From Clostridia bacterium (GTDB lineage: Bacteria; Bacillota; Peptococcia; DRI-13; UBA5745), in NCBI GenBank assembly GCA_018434325.1, contig JAHDPO010000013.1, positions 1 to 64,000 of the forward strand: a stretch of 64,000 bases of DNA, written 5' to 3'. Of the stretch, positions 8,883 through 17,055 are shown piece by piece (position 1 is the first letter of the stretch; every line of letters starts with the position of its first letter). Both the position numbers and the translations under genes were made by a program. The notes beneath the pieces were generated by a model, which saw only the letters and a program-made list of their open reading frames with translations, did no database searches and was not told where the DNA came from.

Positions 8883-10580
8883 ATGAAATATAATCGCTTG
8901 GGCGATCTGCTGATTTCCGTCGGACTCATTACGCAGGAACAGTTGGATTACGCGCTGGAACAGCAGAAACAGACAAAAAACCGGCTGGGCCATGAGCTGA
9001 TTCTGGAAAATGTCATCACTGAGCAGCAGCTGATCGATGTTTTGCGGATGCAGTTGGGTGTGGAGTTCATCGATCTTGCCGATCATATCCCGGAAGCCCG
9101 GCTGGCGTCGCTGGTACCCAAGGCTACGGCAGAGAAATTCGGCATAGTGCCGGTGAAGGCCGAGCAGGATACCATTTTCCTGGCCATGAGTGATCCTCTC
9201 AATTTCATGGCCATCGAGGCCGTCAAGGCTACCACCCGCAAGCGGATTATCCCGATGATTTCCACAATACGGGGCATCGACCATGCTATGCTGGGCCTTT
9301 ACGGCAATGAGGACGCCACCCGAGCCATTGAAGAAATGCAGCGGGAGCGGTCCGCCGCTCCTCAGGTGCAGGCAGCCGACCCATCTCCGGCCGCTGCTGC
9401 TGCCGACAGCGCCGCCCCCACCGTGCGGCTGGTTAATTCCATCATTGAGCGGGGCGCTCTGGACGGGGCCAGCGATATCCACATCGAGCCCGGCGAAGGC
9501 GACCTGCACATCCGCATGCGGGTGGACGGCATGATGCGCACCATGATGTTTGTGCCCAGAAATTTGCAGGCCTCCGTGCTTTCCCGCCTGAAAATCATGG
9601 GCGGTATGGATGTTACCGAGCGCCGGGTGCCTCAGGACGGCCGGGCCGGCTTCACCGCCAAAGGCCGGGAGTTTGATATGCGTATGTCCACTCTGCCCAC
9701 GATCTACGGGGAAAAGCTGGTTATGCGCTTGCTGGAGAAAAACTCCGGACTGCTGCATAAGGAAAAAATCGGCCTGTCCGATGAGGATATGCGGAAATAT
9801 ATGAACTTGATTTCCCGTCCTTCCGGGGTGGTGCTGATTGTAGGCCCCACCGGCAGCGGCAAATCCTCCACCATGTACACCATGATCCATGAGCTGAATA
9901 CCCAGCAAATCAATCTGGTTACCTTGGAAGACCCCGTCGAGTACAACGTCAGCGGCATCAGCCAGGTGCAAATCAATGAGAAGACCGGTCTGACCTTTGC
10001 CGGCGGGCTGCGCTCGATTTTGCGCCAGGACCCTGATATCATCGCCGTCGGTGAGATCCGGGACAGCGAAACGGCCCAGATCGCCATGCGGGCCGCCATC
10101 ACCGGCCATCTGGTGCTTTCCACCGTTCACACCAACGATGCCTTTTCCACCCTGGACCGCCTGGTGGATATCGGCGTTGAGCCTTACATCATCGCCGGCG
10201 CCCTCAACGGCGTCATTTCCCAGCGGCTGGTGCGGCGCATCTGTCCCCATTGCCGCATTGCCTACAGCCCCAGCCCCGACGACTTGCTGAGCCTGGGCCT
10301 GGATCAGCAGATTGCTTCCCAAGTTTACCGCGGCGCCGGCTGCTCGGCCTGTGCCGGCACCGGCTATCTTGGCCGCACCGGCGTCTTTGAGATTCTGATC
10401 CTCAGCCATGCCCTGCGCCTGGCCATCAGCGGCGGCTATGACCGTGAAGAGATGGAAGCCGTCATCCGGCGGGAGGGCCGCTTCATCCCCATGGCCAACC
10501 GGGTCAGAGAGCTGGTGCTGGCCGGCGTTACTACGGTGGAGGAGGCCCGGCGCACCGTATTCGTTGCCGAGGAATTATAA
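8883..10580 (+). CDS. pilB: Type IV pilus assembly ATPase PilB
   Basis: 565-aa cytoplasmic hexameric motor that powers pilus extension. Residues 1-150 are the N-terminal MshE/GspE-N domain (tandem RLGDLLIS..G.IT and RLGHELIL repeats); this domain in some PilB/MshE proteins binds c-di-GMP, which would fit this window. The ATPase core follows: Walker A GPTGSGKSS at about 321-329, Asp box EDPVEYN, Walker B IIAVGEIRD at about 387, His box LSTVHTNDA. A four-Cys zinc site is formed by CPHC and CSAC near residues 453-482. Length matches the family. AAGGAG lies 12 nt upstream of the ATG, slightly far. Next gene pilC is 32 nt downstream. No PilT retraction ATPase is present in the window. Confidence 0.96.
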   Translation: MKYNRLGDLLISVGLITQEQLDYALEQQKQTKNRLGHELILENVITEQQLIDVLRMQLGVEFIDLADHIPEARLASLVPKATAEKFGIVPVKAEQDTIFLAMSDPLNFMAIEAVKATTRKRIIPMISTIRGIDHAMLGLYGNEDATRAIEEMQRERSAAPQVQAADPSPAAAAADSAAPTVRLVNSIIERGALDGASDIHIEPGEGDLHIRMRVDGMMRTMMFVPRNLQASVLSRLKIMGGMDVTERRVPQDGRAGFTAKGREFDMRMSTLPTIYGEKLVMRLLEKNSGLLHKEKIGLSDEDMRKYMNLISRPSGVVLIVGPTGSGKSSTMYTMIHELNTQQINLVTLEDPVEYNVSGISQVQINEKTGLTFAGGLRSILRQDPDIIAVGEIRDSETAQIAMRAAITGHLVLSTVHTNDAFSTLDRLVDIGVEPYIIAGALNGVISQRLVRRICPHCRIAYSPSPDDLLSLGLDQQIASQVYRGAGCSACAGTGYLGRTGVFEILILSHALRLAISGGYDREEMEAVIRREGRFIPMANRVRELVLAGVTTVEEARRTVFVAEEL

Positions 10581-10612
10581 GCAAGATTAAGAATGTTACG
10601 AGGTGATCTCCC

Positions 10613-11812
10613 CTGCCAACCTTCCGTTATAAAGCCTTGACCGAGGGCGGCGCCCAAGTCAGCGGCACTGTTCAAGCTGCGTCGGAGCAAGAGGCTATGG
10701 GCAATATCAAGGAAAACCATCCCGTGGTCGTCAAGCTTTCCCGGGTGCCGGAAGCCCTTGCATTTAAAGGCCCCGCCCCCAAAATTCCGGAAAAGGCCCT
10801 GGCCGTTCTTTGCTCCCAGTTTGCCATCATTCTCTCCTCCGGCCTGCCCATCGTCCGGACCGTTGAGCTGATTGCCAGCCAAACCGAAGACAAGGCTCTG
10901 CAAAAAATCCTGCGCCAGACGGCTGCCGATGTGGCCGGCGGTTTTACCCTGGCCCAGGCTCTGCGCAGCAGCGGCCCCGCCCTGCCGGCTACCTTTATCG
11001 AGACGGTGGCTTCGGGGGAAGCTTCGGCTACCCTGGATACCGCCTTTCGGCGGCTGGAGCGTCATTACGACAAGGCCTCCAAGACCAAGAGCAAGGTGCG
11101 GTCGGCCATGATCTACCCGGCCTTTACCTTGGCCGTGGCGGCAGTGGTCATCGTCATCATCATGGTGATGGCCGTGCCGGCCTTTACCGGCAACTTCGCC
11201 TCCATGGGGGTGGAGCTGCCCGGCATCACCCGGGCCCTCATCGCCATTAGCAGCTTTTTCGGCCGCTTTTGGCCGCTGCTGGCCATCGTTGGCCTGGGGG
11301 CCTTTCTGGGCTACCGGTATTTTAAGGGGACGCCCCGGGGCCGGCTGCTGCACAGCCGCCTGGGCTTAAGCCTACCGGTCCTGGGCAAAATCGCCTACAT
11401 GAATGGGGCGGCCCAGTTTGCCAACTCCCTGACCACTCTGCTGGCCTCCGGCCTGTCCATGATGCGCTCGGCCCAGGTAGCGGCCACAGTGCTGGACAAC
11501 GCCTGGCTTAGCGATACGGTGCAGCAGCAGCTGGCGGGATTATCCAGCGGCAGCACCCTCAGCCATTGCCTGAGCCTTTCCGAGGCCTTCCCGGAGCTGT
11601 TGCGGGAAATGATCCAGGTAGGCGAGGAGACAGGCACTTTGGAGGAGGTGCTGAACGTGGTGGGCGAGTACTACGAAAACGAAACCCAGGTGGTCACCCA
11701 GCGGGCCCTCACCCTGATGGAGCCGGTCATCACCCTATTTCTCGGCCTCATCGTCGGCTCTATTCTGCTGGCGGTCTATCTGCCCATTCTCACCATGTAC
11801 CAGGGGATGTAA
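10613..11812 (+). CDS. pilC: Type IV pilus inner-membrane platform protein PilC, CTG start
   Basis: 399-aa platform protein of the pilus machine that contacts PilB and moves pilins into the fibre. Two GspF domains of about 120 residues with characteristic FAIILSSGLPIVRTVELIA and TTLLASGLSMMRSAQV, and three membrane helices (about 178-198, 230-250, 370-390). Start choice: the family begins with a short F-x-Y-x-A strand, and here LPTFRYKALTEGG is encoded only if translation starts at CTG 10613. GAGGTGA lies 6 nt upstream, and TGA closes the frame at 10604-10606, so no ATG, GTG or TTG is available before a TTG at 10637 that would delete the conserved strand and has no ribosome site. Confidence 0.93.
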   Translation: MPTFRYKALTEGGAQVSGTVQAASEQEAMGNIKENHPVVVKLSRVPEALAFKGPAPKIPEKALAVLCSQFAIILSSGLPIVRTVELIASQTEDKALQKILRQTAADVAGGFTLAQALRSSGPALPATFIETVASGEASATLDTAFRRLERHYDKASKTKSKVRSAMIYPAFTLAVAAVVIVIIMVMAVPAFTGNFASMGVELPGITRALIAISSFFGRFWPLLAIVGLGAFLGYRYFKGTPRGRLLHSRLGLSLPVLGKIAYMNGAAQFANSLTTLLASGLSMMRSAQVAATVLDNAWLSDTVQQQLAGLSSGSTLSHCLSLSEAFPELLREMIQVGEETGTLEEVLNVVGEYYENETQVVTQRALTLMEPVITLFLGLIVGSILLAVYLPILTMYQGM

Positions 11813-11924
11813 AGAATAAGAATTCAACTTCCACGGTATCTCCTGCATCGCTTTAGTGCAGTTGATATAAATCCAAGCAGCCGTGTGCATACGCGGCACA
11901 ACACAGAGGAGGAGATAAGAAAGT

Positions 11925-12317
11925 ATGAACAACACGATTCAAAGAATGCGCCAAAAGGGAACCTCAAGAAAAGGCTTCACGCTGCCTGAAATGCTGATCG
12001 TCATTGCCATTATTGCCGTATTGATTGCGATAGCGATTCCGATTTTTACTGCACGAATGGAGGACGCACGGTTAGCTGTCGATAGAGCAAATCTACGGGC
12101 AGCAAGATCTCAAGCAGTAACCACCTATCTGCTGGATGCTACTGCAGATACTACAGAAACTTATGTCATTACGGTTGATGCCAACGGAAACATGAATATT
12201 GCAGAAGGTACCACTGGTGGCATGTTTGGTCAATCAGCGAATGTAGACGATGTAAATCTTAGAGTGACTGTGACAAGTGGGTCAGTTGCCAGTACAACAT
12301 GGGATACCCTCCTTTAA
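11925..12317 (+). CDS. pilA: Major type IV pilin (PilA-like)
   Basis: 130-aa prepilin and the likely main fibre subunit. Leader MNNTIQRMRQKGTSRKG is cleaved before FTLPEMLIVIAIIAVLIAIAIPIF; the +5 Glu is present and Pro at +4 is a known variant. The head is short, about 80 residues with few cysteines, typical of monoderm pilins. AGGAGG is about 10 nt upstream. A 112-nt leader separates it from pilC, and a strong hairpin follows, so it may be transcribed or processed separately to high level. Its codons are more AT-rich than those of pilB and pilC, as often seen for a highly expressed pilin or one under diversifying exchange. Confidence 0.9.
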   Translation: MNNTIQRMRQKGTSRKGFTLPEMLIVIAIIAVLIAIAIPIFTARMEDARLAVDRANLRAARSQAVTTYLLDATADTTETYVITVDANGNMNIAEGTTGGMFGQSANVDDVNLRVTVTSGSVASTTWDTLL

Positions 12318-12354
12318 GTTTTCCTAATCATTTTTTTCCTAACCCCAACAATCC

Positions 12355-12397
12355 CTGCGCCCTGCCCGTATCCCAGCGGATGCGGGCAGCCGCGCAG
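12355..12397 (+). promoter_or_regulatory. Strong intercistronic hairpin between pilA and pilD
   Basis: CTGCCCGTATCC pairs with GGATGCGGGCAG, extended by CTGCGC/GCGCAG, giving about 18 pairs. No T run follows. It probably shields the pilA message from 3' decay or weakly attenuates pilD, giving more pilin than peptidase. Confidence 0.65.
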
Positions 12398-12422
12398 ATT
12401 CCTTTCATCAAGGAGGAGCCCC

Positions 12423-13235
12423 TTGCTTTCCCTCTATCTAAGCCCCTTTCTCACCGTCTATACCCTGGCCCTGACTCTGCTGCTGGGCGCTTCCGTCGGC
12501 AGCTTTGCTGTTTGCCTGGCCCAGCGCCTGGCTGCCGGCCTGCCCTTTCTCAACAGCCGCAGCCGTTGCGATGCCTGCGGTGAGACCCTGAGCGCCCTTG
12601 AGCTGATCCCCATTTTCTCCTGGCTTTGGCAGCGAGGCCGCTGCCGCCGCTGCGGCGCCGCTATCCCGCTGCGCTGTCTTGTGATCGAGTTGCTCTGCGC
12701 CGGGCTTTTTGCGGCTCTGGTGCTTTATTTTGATTTGACCCTTCAAACGCTGCAATACCTGATTTTGACTACTGTATTGCTGGTGCTGGCCCTGGTGGAT
12801 TTCGACACCGGAATCATTCCCAACGGCCTGAACCTGGCAATTTTCATCATATGGCTGATCTTTCTGCCCTTTACTCCCGGCGGCAATCCGGCCGCCGCCG
12901 CTCTCACCGGCCTCACGGGAGCCTTGACTGCCTCAGTGCCGCTACTGGCCTTGTCCCTGATCATGGATCGCCTGTTGGGGCGGGACAGCCTGGGAGGCGG
13001 CGACATCAAGCTGTTTTTTGCTGCCGGCTGGTTTTTTTCTGCAGCAGAAAGCTTGTTTCTGCTGATTTTATCCTGTATCCTGGGGATTATATTTGCCCTT
13101 CTCAGCGGCAAAACCACCAGGGACCCCGCCAATCCCGCCGCCTTTCCTTTTGGGCCGGCCATTGCGGCGGCGGTGTATCTGGCGCTGTTTGCCGCCGCTC
13201 CGGCAGTGGGGGCCTGGCTCAGCCTATTTTCGTAA
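12423..13235 (+). CDS. pilD: Prepilin peptidase / N-methyltransferase PilD
   Basis: 270-aa integral membrane aspartyl protease that cleaves and N-methylates the prepilins encoded beside it. The N-terminal cytoplasmic loop has two CxxC pairs (CDAC, CRRC) of the methyltransferase zinc site. The catalytic aspartates lie in DFDTGIIPN and GGGDIKLFFAAG. About eight membrane helices. Start TTG 12423 is preceded by AAGGAGGAG 5 nt upstream. Length is usual for the family. Confidence 0.95.
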   Translation: MLSLYLSPFLTVYTLALTLLLGASVGSFAVCLAQRLAAGLPFLNSRSRCDACGETLSALELIPIFSWLWQRGRCRRCGAAIPLRCLVIELLCAGLFAALVLYFDLTLQTLQYLILTTVLLVLALVDFDTGIIPNGLNLAIFIIWLIFLPFTPGGNPAAAALTGLTGALTASVPLLALSLIMDRLLGRDSLGGGDIKLFFAAGWFFSAAESLFLLILSCILGIIFALLSGKTTRDPANPAAFPFGPAIAAAVYLALFAAAPAVGAWLSLFS

Positions 13236-13268
13236 TAGTCCGTAATCATTCATAAAGGTGGAGAATAT

Positions 13269-14219
13269 ATGGTGCAAACTTATCTCGGCATAGATATCGG
13301 TTCTGCTGCGATTCACCTGGCCCTGGTGAAGGATGGGGTGGTGGAGCGGCTGGCTTTCCTGGATATTCCTGACGCCCAACGGCAGACAAAAGAAATCCTG
13401 CCCGATGGCCTGGCTAAAGACCTGCGGGCGTTGCTCAGGCAGGAGCGGATTTCCCAGCGCCACTGCGCCCTGGTGCTGCCCCTGCAGACTGCCTTCGTGC
13501 GGGCCGTTACCTTGCCCTGGATGACGGAAAAGCAGCTGCAGCTGAACCTGCCTTATGAATTCCAGGACTATATCAACGGCAGCCAGGACAACTATTTCTT
13601 CGATTATGCTTTTGTGGGACAGGTCAGTGACAAAGACGGCAAGCCGTTGCAGATGAGGCTTTTGGCTGCCGTTACCGCCAGGGAGACTATCAGCCAATAT
13701 CGTGCCGCCCTGGCTAAGGCGGGGCTGAAGCTTGCTGTGGCAGTACCGGAATACCTGACCTACCGCAATTTGATCCGTTTTTATAAAAAGGATAGTCCCC
13801 AGGACCATCCGGCGGAATACTGCATCATTGACGTGGGAGACAGCGCCACCCGGGTGCATATGTATCGCGGCGACGTGTACGAGACCACCCAGGTTATTGA
13901 GCTGGGAGGGCGGCAGCTGGCGGAAGCATCCCGAAAAGCCGCCGGCCGTTCCGAAGAGGAGCCATTGCGGGAGCTCTGCAGCACCATTGCCATCGAAAGT
14001 TTGCGCTCCATCAACTTCTATGGCTTCAATACGCCGGACTCCGACCTGCGGGACGTCTACCTGACGGCGGGCGTCACGGCCCAGCCGCTGCTGGCGGAAA
14101 CCATCCGGGACAGTATTCCGCTGCACATCCATACGCTGGACGCTCTGATGCCGGCTATCGGCAAGGAGCGGCGCTATGGTGCGGCTGTGGGCGCGGCCCT
14201 GGAATTAATGGGGAGGTAG
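13269..14219 (+). CDS. pilM: Type IV pilus assembly protein PilM
   Basis: 316-aa actin-like cytoplasmic protein that links the PilNO membrane dimer to the motor. Begins TYLGIDIGSAAIHLALV (phosphate-1 loop of the actin/FtsA fold), then AEYCIIDVGDSATRVHMY (phosphate-2) and an adenosine-type GAAVGAALELM near the end. AAAGGTGGAG precedes the ATG. The order pilM-pilN-pilO is the conserved alignment subcomplex. Confidence 0.9.
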   Translation: MVQTYLGIDIGSAAIHLALVKDGVVERLAFLDIPDAQRQTKEILPDGLAKDLRALLRQERISQRHCALVLPLQTAFVRAVTLPWMTEKQLQLNLPYEFQDYINGSQDNYFFDYAFVGQVSDKDGKPLQMRLLAAVTARETISQYRAALAKAGLKLAVAVPEYLTYRNLIRFYKKDSPQDHPAEYCIIDVGDSATRVHMYRGDVYETTQVIELGGRQLAEASRKAAGRSEEEPLRELCSTIAIESLRSINFYGFNTPDSDLRDVYLTAGVTAQPLLAETIRDSIPLHIHTLDALMPAIGKERRYGAAVGAALELMGR

Positions 14220-14227
14220 GACGAAAA

Positions 14228-14839
14228 ATGGCGACACCAAAAGATATTACCGCTAAAACCGCCATCAATTTGGCTCAGCGGGCAAAAAAGTCCTACAAGC
14301 TCAGCCGCCGGACGCTGGCTGTGCTGGCATTCGTAACGCTGCTGCTGCTCCTGGTGCAGGTGGCTATCGTCAATCCCTGGCAGCTGGCGAAATATACGGA
14401 GATGCAGGCTGAGCAGCAGGAAGCCTTGCTGCAGCAAACCCGGCAGGCTCTGGTGAATTTTGACTCTGTCCGGGATACCTACGAAATCGAAAGGCAAACT
14501 CAGCCCGGTTTATTCGGCGGCGCCGATGTGATGGGCTGCCTCACGCTCATCGAGGATGAGCTTTTGCTCCGCTCCCGGGTTCATTCCTTTACGATTGGCG
14601 CCGATCAGATCACGGTGCGCCTGTCCGGCGTTACTTTAAATGAAATGTCCGCCATTTACCAGCGGCTGATGGCCAGCCCGCTGGTCAGCGGCGTCCAGGT
14701 CTACACCGCCGCTGCCGGCAAAGACGGCGATAAACGAGCTACCGCCTCAATGACCATCACCCTGGCTGCCCTTGACGCCGCCGAAGACCTTACGGCAGAA
14801 ATCCCTGGGGAGGAAGCTGAGGAGGGTGGAATATCATGA
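14228..14839 (+). CDS. pilN: Type IV pilus assembly protein PilN
   Basis: 203-aa bitopic protein: a 35-residue cytoplasmic segment that docks to PilM, one membrane helix (about 36-55, TLAVLAFVTLLLLLVQVAIV), a coiled-coil (EMQAEQQEALLQQTRQAL) and a ferredoxin-like C-terminal domain. Sequence is divergent; the call rests on topology and its place between pilM and pilO. Its stop overlaps the pilO start (ATGA). Confidence 0.82.
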   Translation: MATPKDITAKTAINLAQRAKKSYKLSRRTLAVLAFVTLLLLLVQVAIVNPWQLAKYTEMQAEQQEALLQQTRQALVNFDSVRDTYEIERQTQPGLFGGADVMGCLTLIEDELLLRSRVHSFTIGADQITVRLSGVTLNEMSAIYQRLMASPLVSGVQVYTAAAGKDGDKRATASMTITLAALDAAEDLTAEIPGEEAEEGGIS

Positions 14840-15387
14840 GAAAGCTGGTAAAACGTGAAAAAATGCTGCTGGGAATATTGTTGCTGCTGCTGGCTGTCGT
14901 AGCCTATGGCTGGTTTTTTTATCAGCCGGTAATGCAGCGGCTCTCCGACGCCCGCCAGCGGCTGGCCGCCGCCGAGGATGGCTTGGCCGTCGATCAGGCC
15001 CGTTTGGCCCAACTGCGGCAAATGGACCAAGCCCTTTATGAAATGAGGCTGTCGCCGGATTTCCGCTCTTCCCTTATGCCGAAATATGACAACATTAAGC
15101 TGGTGATGGTGGAACTGGACGGTATCTTATTTGCGGCCCGGGACTATGGGCTGACCTTTGGGCAGCCCCGCTTTGACAAACGAATGGCTCAGCGGGCCGT
15201 CGAGCTGAATTTTAATGCCGACAGCTATACTGCCGCCAAGGATATCCTCAGCGCTCTTTATGTCTTCCCTTATCGCTGCAATCTGCAGGATATCACCATC
15301 CAGCCTCTTGAAAACACGCCTCAGGCGGATATTGCGGCGCAGCCCGTTTCCGTGCGGCTGACCATGACGCTTTACGAGAAGCTTTAA
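14836..15387 (+). CDS. pilO: Type IV pilus assembly protein PilO
   Basis: 183-aa bitopic partner of PilN: short cytoplasmic tail, membrane helix (about 10-28, MLLGILLLLLAVVAYGWFFY), heptad-rich coiled-coil (residues 33-60) and a C-terminal beta-alpha domain. Four-base overlap with pilN. No PilP or PilQ secretin gene follows; the pilus operon ends here at a terminator, which fits a monoderm-type machine or a secretin encoded elsewhere. Confidence 0.82.
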   Translation: MRKLVKREKMLLGILLLLLAVVAYGWFFYQPVMQRLSDARQRLAAAEDGLAVDQARLAQLRQMDQALYEMRLSPDFRSSLMPKYDNIKLVMVELDGILFAARDYGLTFGQPRFDKRMAQRAVELNFNADSYTAAKDILSALYVFPYRCNLQDITIQPLENTPQADIAAQPVSVRLTMTLYEKL

Positions 15388-15404
15388 AATAAAAAGGGAC
15401 ATTT

Positions 15405-15448
15405 AAAAAGGACGTCGGCTGGCAAGAAAGCGGCTGATGTCCTTTTTT
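15405..15448 (+). terminator. Terminator of the pilus cluster
   Basis: AAAAAGGACGTCGGC pairs with GGCTGATGTCCTTTTT (some G-U pairs), then T run. Located 18 nt after the pilO stop. Confidence 0.85.
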
Positions 15449-15567
15449 ATTTCTGGAAGGACTTTTCCAGCGGTATTCGTACTTACTTAAGCAAGCCTGG
15501 ATTGGAAATTATTAATAATTAATTTAATTAACAGAAGAAAATTTATAAAAATTAAAAGAACATAAAT

Positions 15568-15607
15568 AAATACCATAAAGCCTGCCAGGTGCAGCTTTAT
15601 GGTATTT
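15568..15607. terminator. Perfect 14-bp hairpin ahead of the polysaccharide operon
   Basis: AAATACCATAAAGC (15568-15581) is exactly complementary to GCTTTATGGTATTT (15594-15607), followed by GTTTACCCTTTTT. It may be a second terminator for the pilus cluster or a bidirectional insulator. The surrounding 15388-15706 interval is AT-rich and has no ORF. Confidence 0.6.
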
Positions 15608-15618
15608 GTTTACCCTTT

Positions 15619-15648
15619 TTGCCATAATTTTTGCAGTGACACTATAGG
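15619..15648 (+). promoter_or_regulatory. Possible promoter of the exopolysaccharide operon
   Basis: TTGCCA (15619-15624) and CTATAG (15642-15647) or TATAGG (15643-15648) at 17-18 bp spacing. It lies about 60 nt upstream of the dehydrogenase gene and just after the hairpin, a sensible place, but the -10 is weak. Confidence 0.35.
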
Positions 15649-15706
15649 ATTCTATGAGTAAAATAAAAAATAGTCGAACAATTAATTCTTCATAAGGAGA
15701 ACATGA

Positions 15707-17023
15707 ATGCCGATAGCCGAAAAGCTGCTGAGCGGAAAAGAAAAGCTTGCTGTTTTAGGATTAGGGTATGTAGGCTTGCCTCTGGCTGTTGCCTTTGCTA
15801 AAAAGGTTCCTGTCATCGGATTTGATCTGGATGCTGCAAAAATTCAACGTTATCGGGAAGGGAATGATCCCACAAACGAGGTGGGAGATGAGGCGCTGCG
15901 CAACACTGCCATGAGGTTTACAGCGGAAGAAGAGGTGTTGCAGGAGGCCCTCTTTTTTATTGTGGCTGTGCCTACTCCGGTAGATAAAAATGATCTTCCC
16001 GATTTGTCCGCCATTGAAGGGGCCTGTGGCAGCATTGGCAGGAATCTGCGTAAGGGCGCAATTGTAATGTTTGAGTCTACAGTGTATCCGGGCGCCACGG
16101 AAGATATTTGTATACCTATTCTTGAGAAAGCTTCCGGCTTCACCTGCGGAGTTGATTTTTTTGTGGGCTATTCGCCGGAGCGAGTTAATCCCGGTGATAA
16201 AATTCACCGATTGGAGAACATCATCAAGCTGGTCTCCGGTATGGACCGGGCAACGGCTTTGGAAGCTGCGGCCGTCTATGAGATCATTATGACAGCTGTA
16301 AAGGTAGTCGGCAGCATTAAGGTGGCGGAGGCCGCTAAACTGGCTGAAAATACCCAGCGGGACGTGAATATTGCCTTTATGAATGAGCTGTCCATGACTC
16401 TTTCCCGGATGGATATTTCCACGAAGGATGTCATCGACGCCATGAATACCAAGTGGAATGCCCTGGGCTTTCATCCCGGTTTGGTGGGAGGTCATTGCAT
16501 CAGTGTGGATCCCTATTATTTGATCTACAAAGCCGAACAAGTAAAGGGCGCCTCCCAGTTAGTGCAAAGCAGCAGGAAAATCAATAATGGTATGAGCCAT
16601 TATGCAGCCGACATGATAATCCGGCAGTTGATCAAGGGGGGCAAGCTGGTCAAGGGCGCTAAGGTCTATATTATGGGAATAACGTATAAAGCTAATTGTC
16701 CCGACACCCGCAATACCATGGTTCCCGGTATTGCGGACAGGCTGCGGGAATACGGCGTTGAAGTGAGGCTGTCAGATCCGGTTGCCGATAAAGAAGGCGT
16801 GGCAGGAGACTTAGGCATTGACCTCGTTGAAAGTGAAGATATAGATAATGCCGATTGTCTGGTATTTGCCGTAGCTCATCGGGGATTTTACAACCTTTCG
16901 GCCGCAGCTCTCCGTGCGATGTACCGCAGCCAGAACCAGGAGCCCTATATACTCATTGATCTTCCCGGTATGTTTGGCAAAGAAGAGATGGAGGAAAGAG
17001 GTTTCCTTTATTGGAGCATGTAG
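15707..17023 (+). CDS. UDP-sugar 6-dehydrogenase (TviB/WbpA-type nucleotide-sugar dehydrogenase)
   Basis: 438-aa cytosolic NAD-dependent enzyme oxidising C6 of a UDP-hexose or UDP-HexNAc to a uronic acid, giving the precursor for an acidic polysaccharide. N-terminal Rossmann motif VLGLGYVGLPLAVAFAKK, then the middle domain with AKLAENTQRDVNIAFMNEL, and the catalytic Cys in GLVGGHCISVDPYYL (Cys about 264). C-terminal UDP-binding domain has GITYKANCPDTRNT. Similarity pattern favours the Vi antigen/WbpA branch (UDP-GlcNAc 6-dehydrogenase) over UDP-glucose dehydrogenase, but the substrate cannot be fixed by eye. It starts a five-gene operon with a PilZ-linked synthase, suggesting the product is fed to that synthase. 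Confidence 0.9.
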   Translation: MPIAEKLLSGKEKLAVLGLGYVGLPLAVAFAKKVPVIGFDLDAAKIQRYREGNDPTNEVGDEALRNTAMRFTAEEEVLQEALFFIVAVPTPVDKNDLPDLSAIEGACGSIGRNLRKGAIVMFESTVYPGATEDICIPILEKASGFTCGVDFFVGYSPERVNPGDKIHRLENIIKLVSGMDRATALEAAAVYEIIMTAVKVVGSIKVAEAAKLAENTQRDVNIAFMNELSMTLSRMDISTKDVIDAMNTKWNALGFHPGLVGGHCISVDPYYLIYKAEQVKGASQLVQSSRKINNGMSHYAADMIIRQLIKGGKLVKGAKVYIMGITYKANCPDTRNTMVPGIADRLREYGVEVRLSDPVADKEGVAGDLGIDLVESEDIDNADCLVFAVAHRGFYNLSAAALRAMYRSQNQEPYILIDLPGMFGKEEMEERGFLYWSM

Positions 17024-17055
17024 AAAAGGTGAAGGCAGAGGCGAAAGGGTACGGG

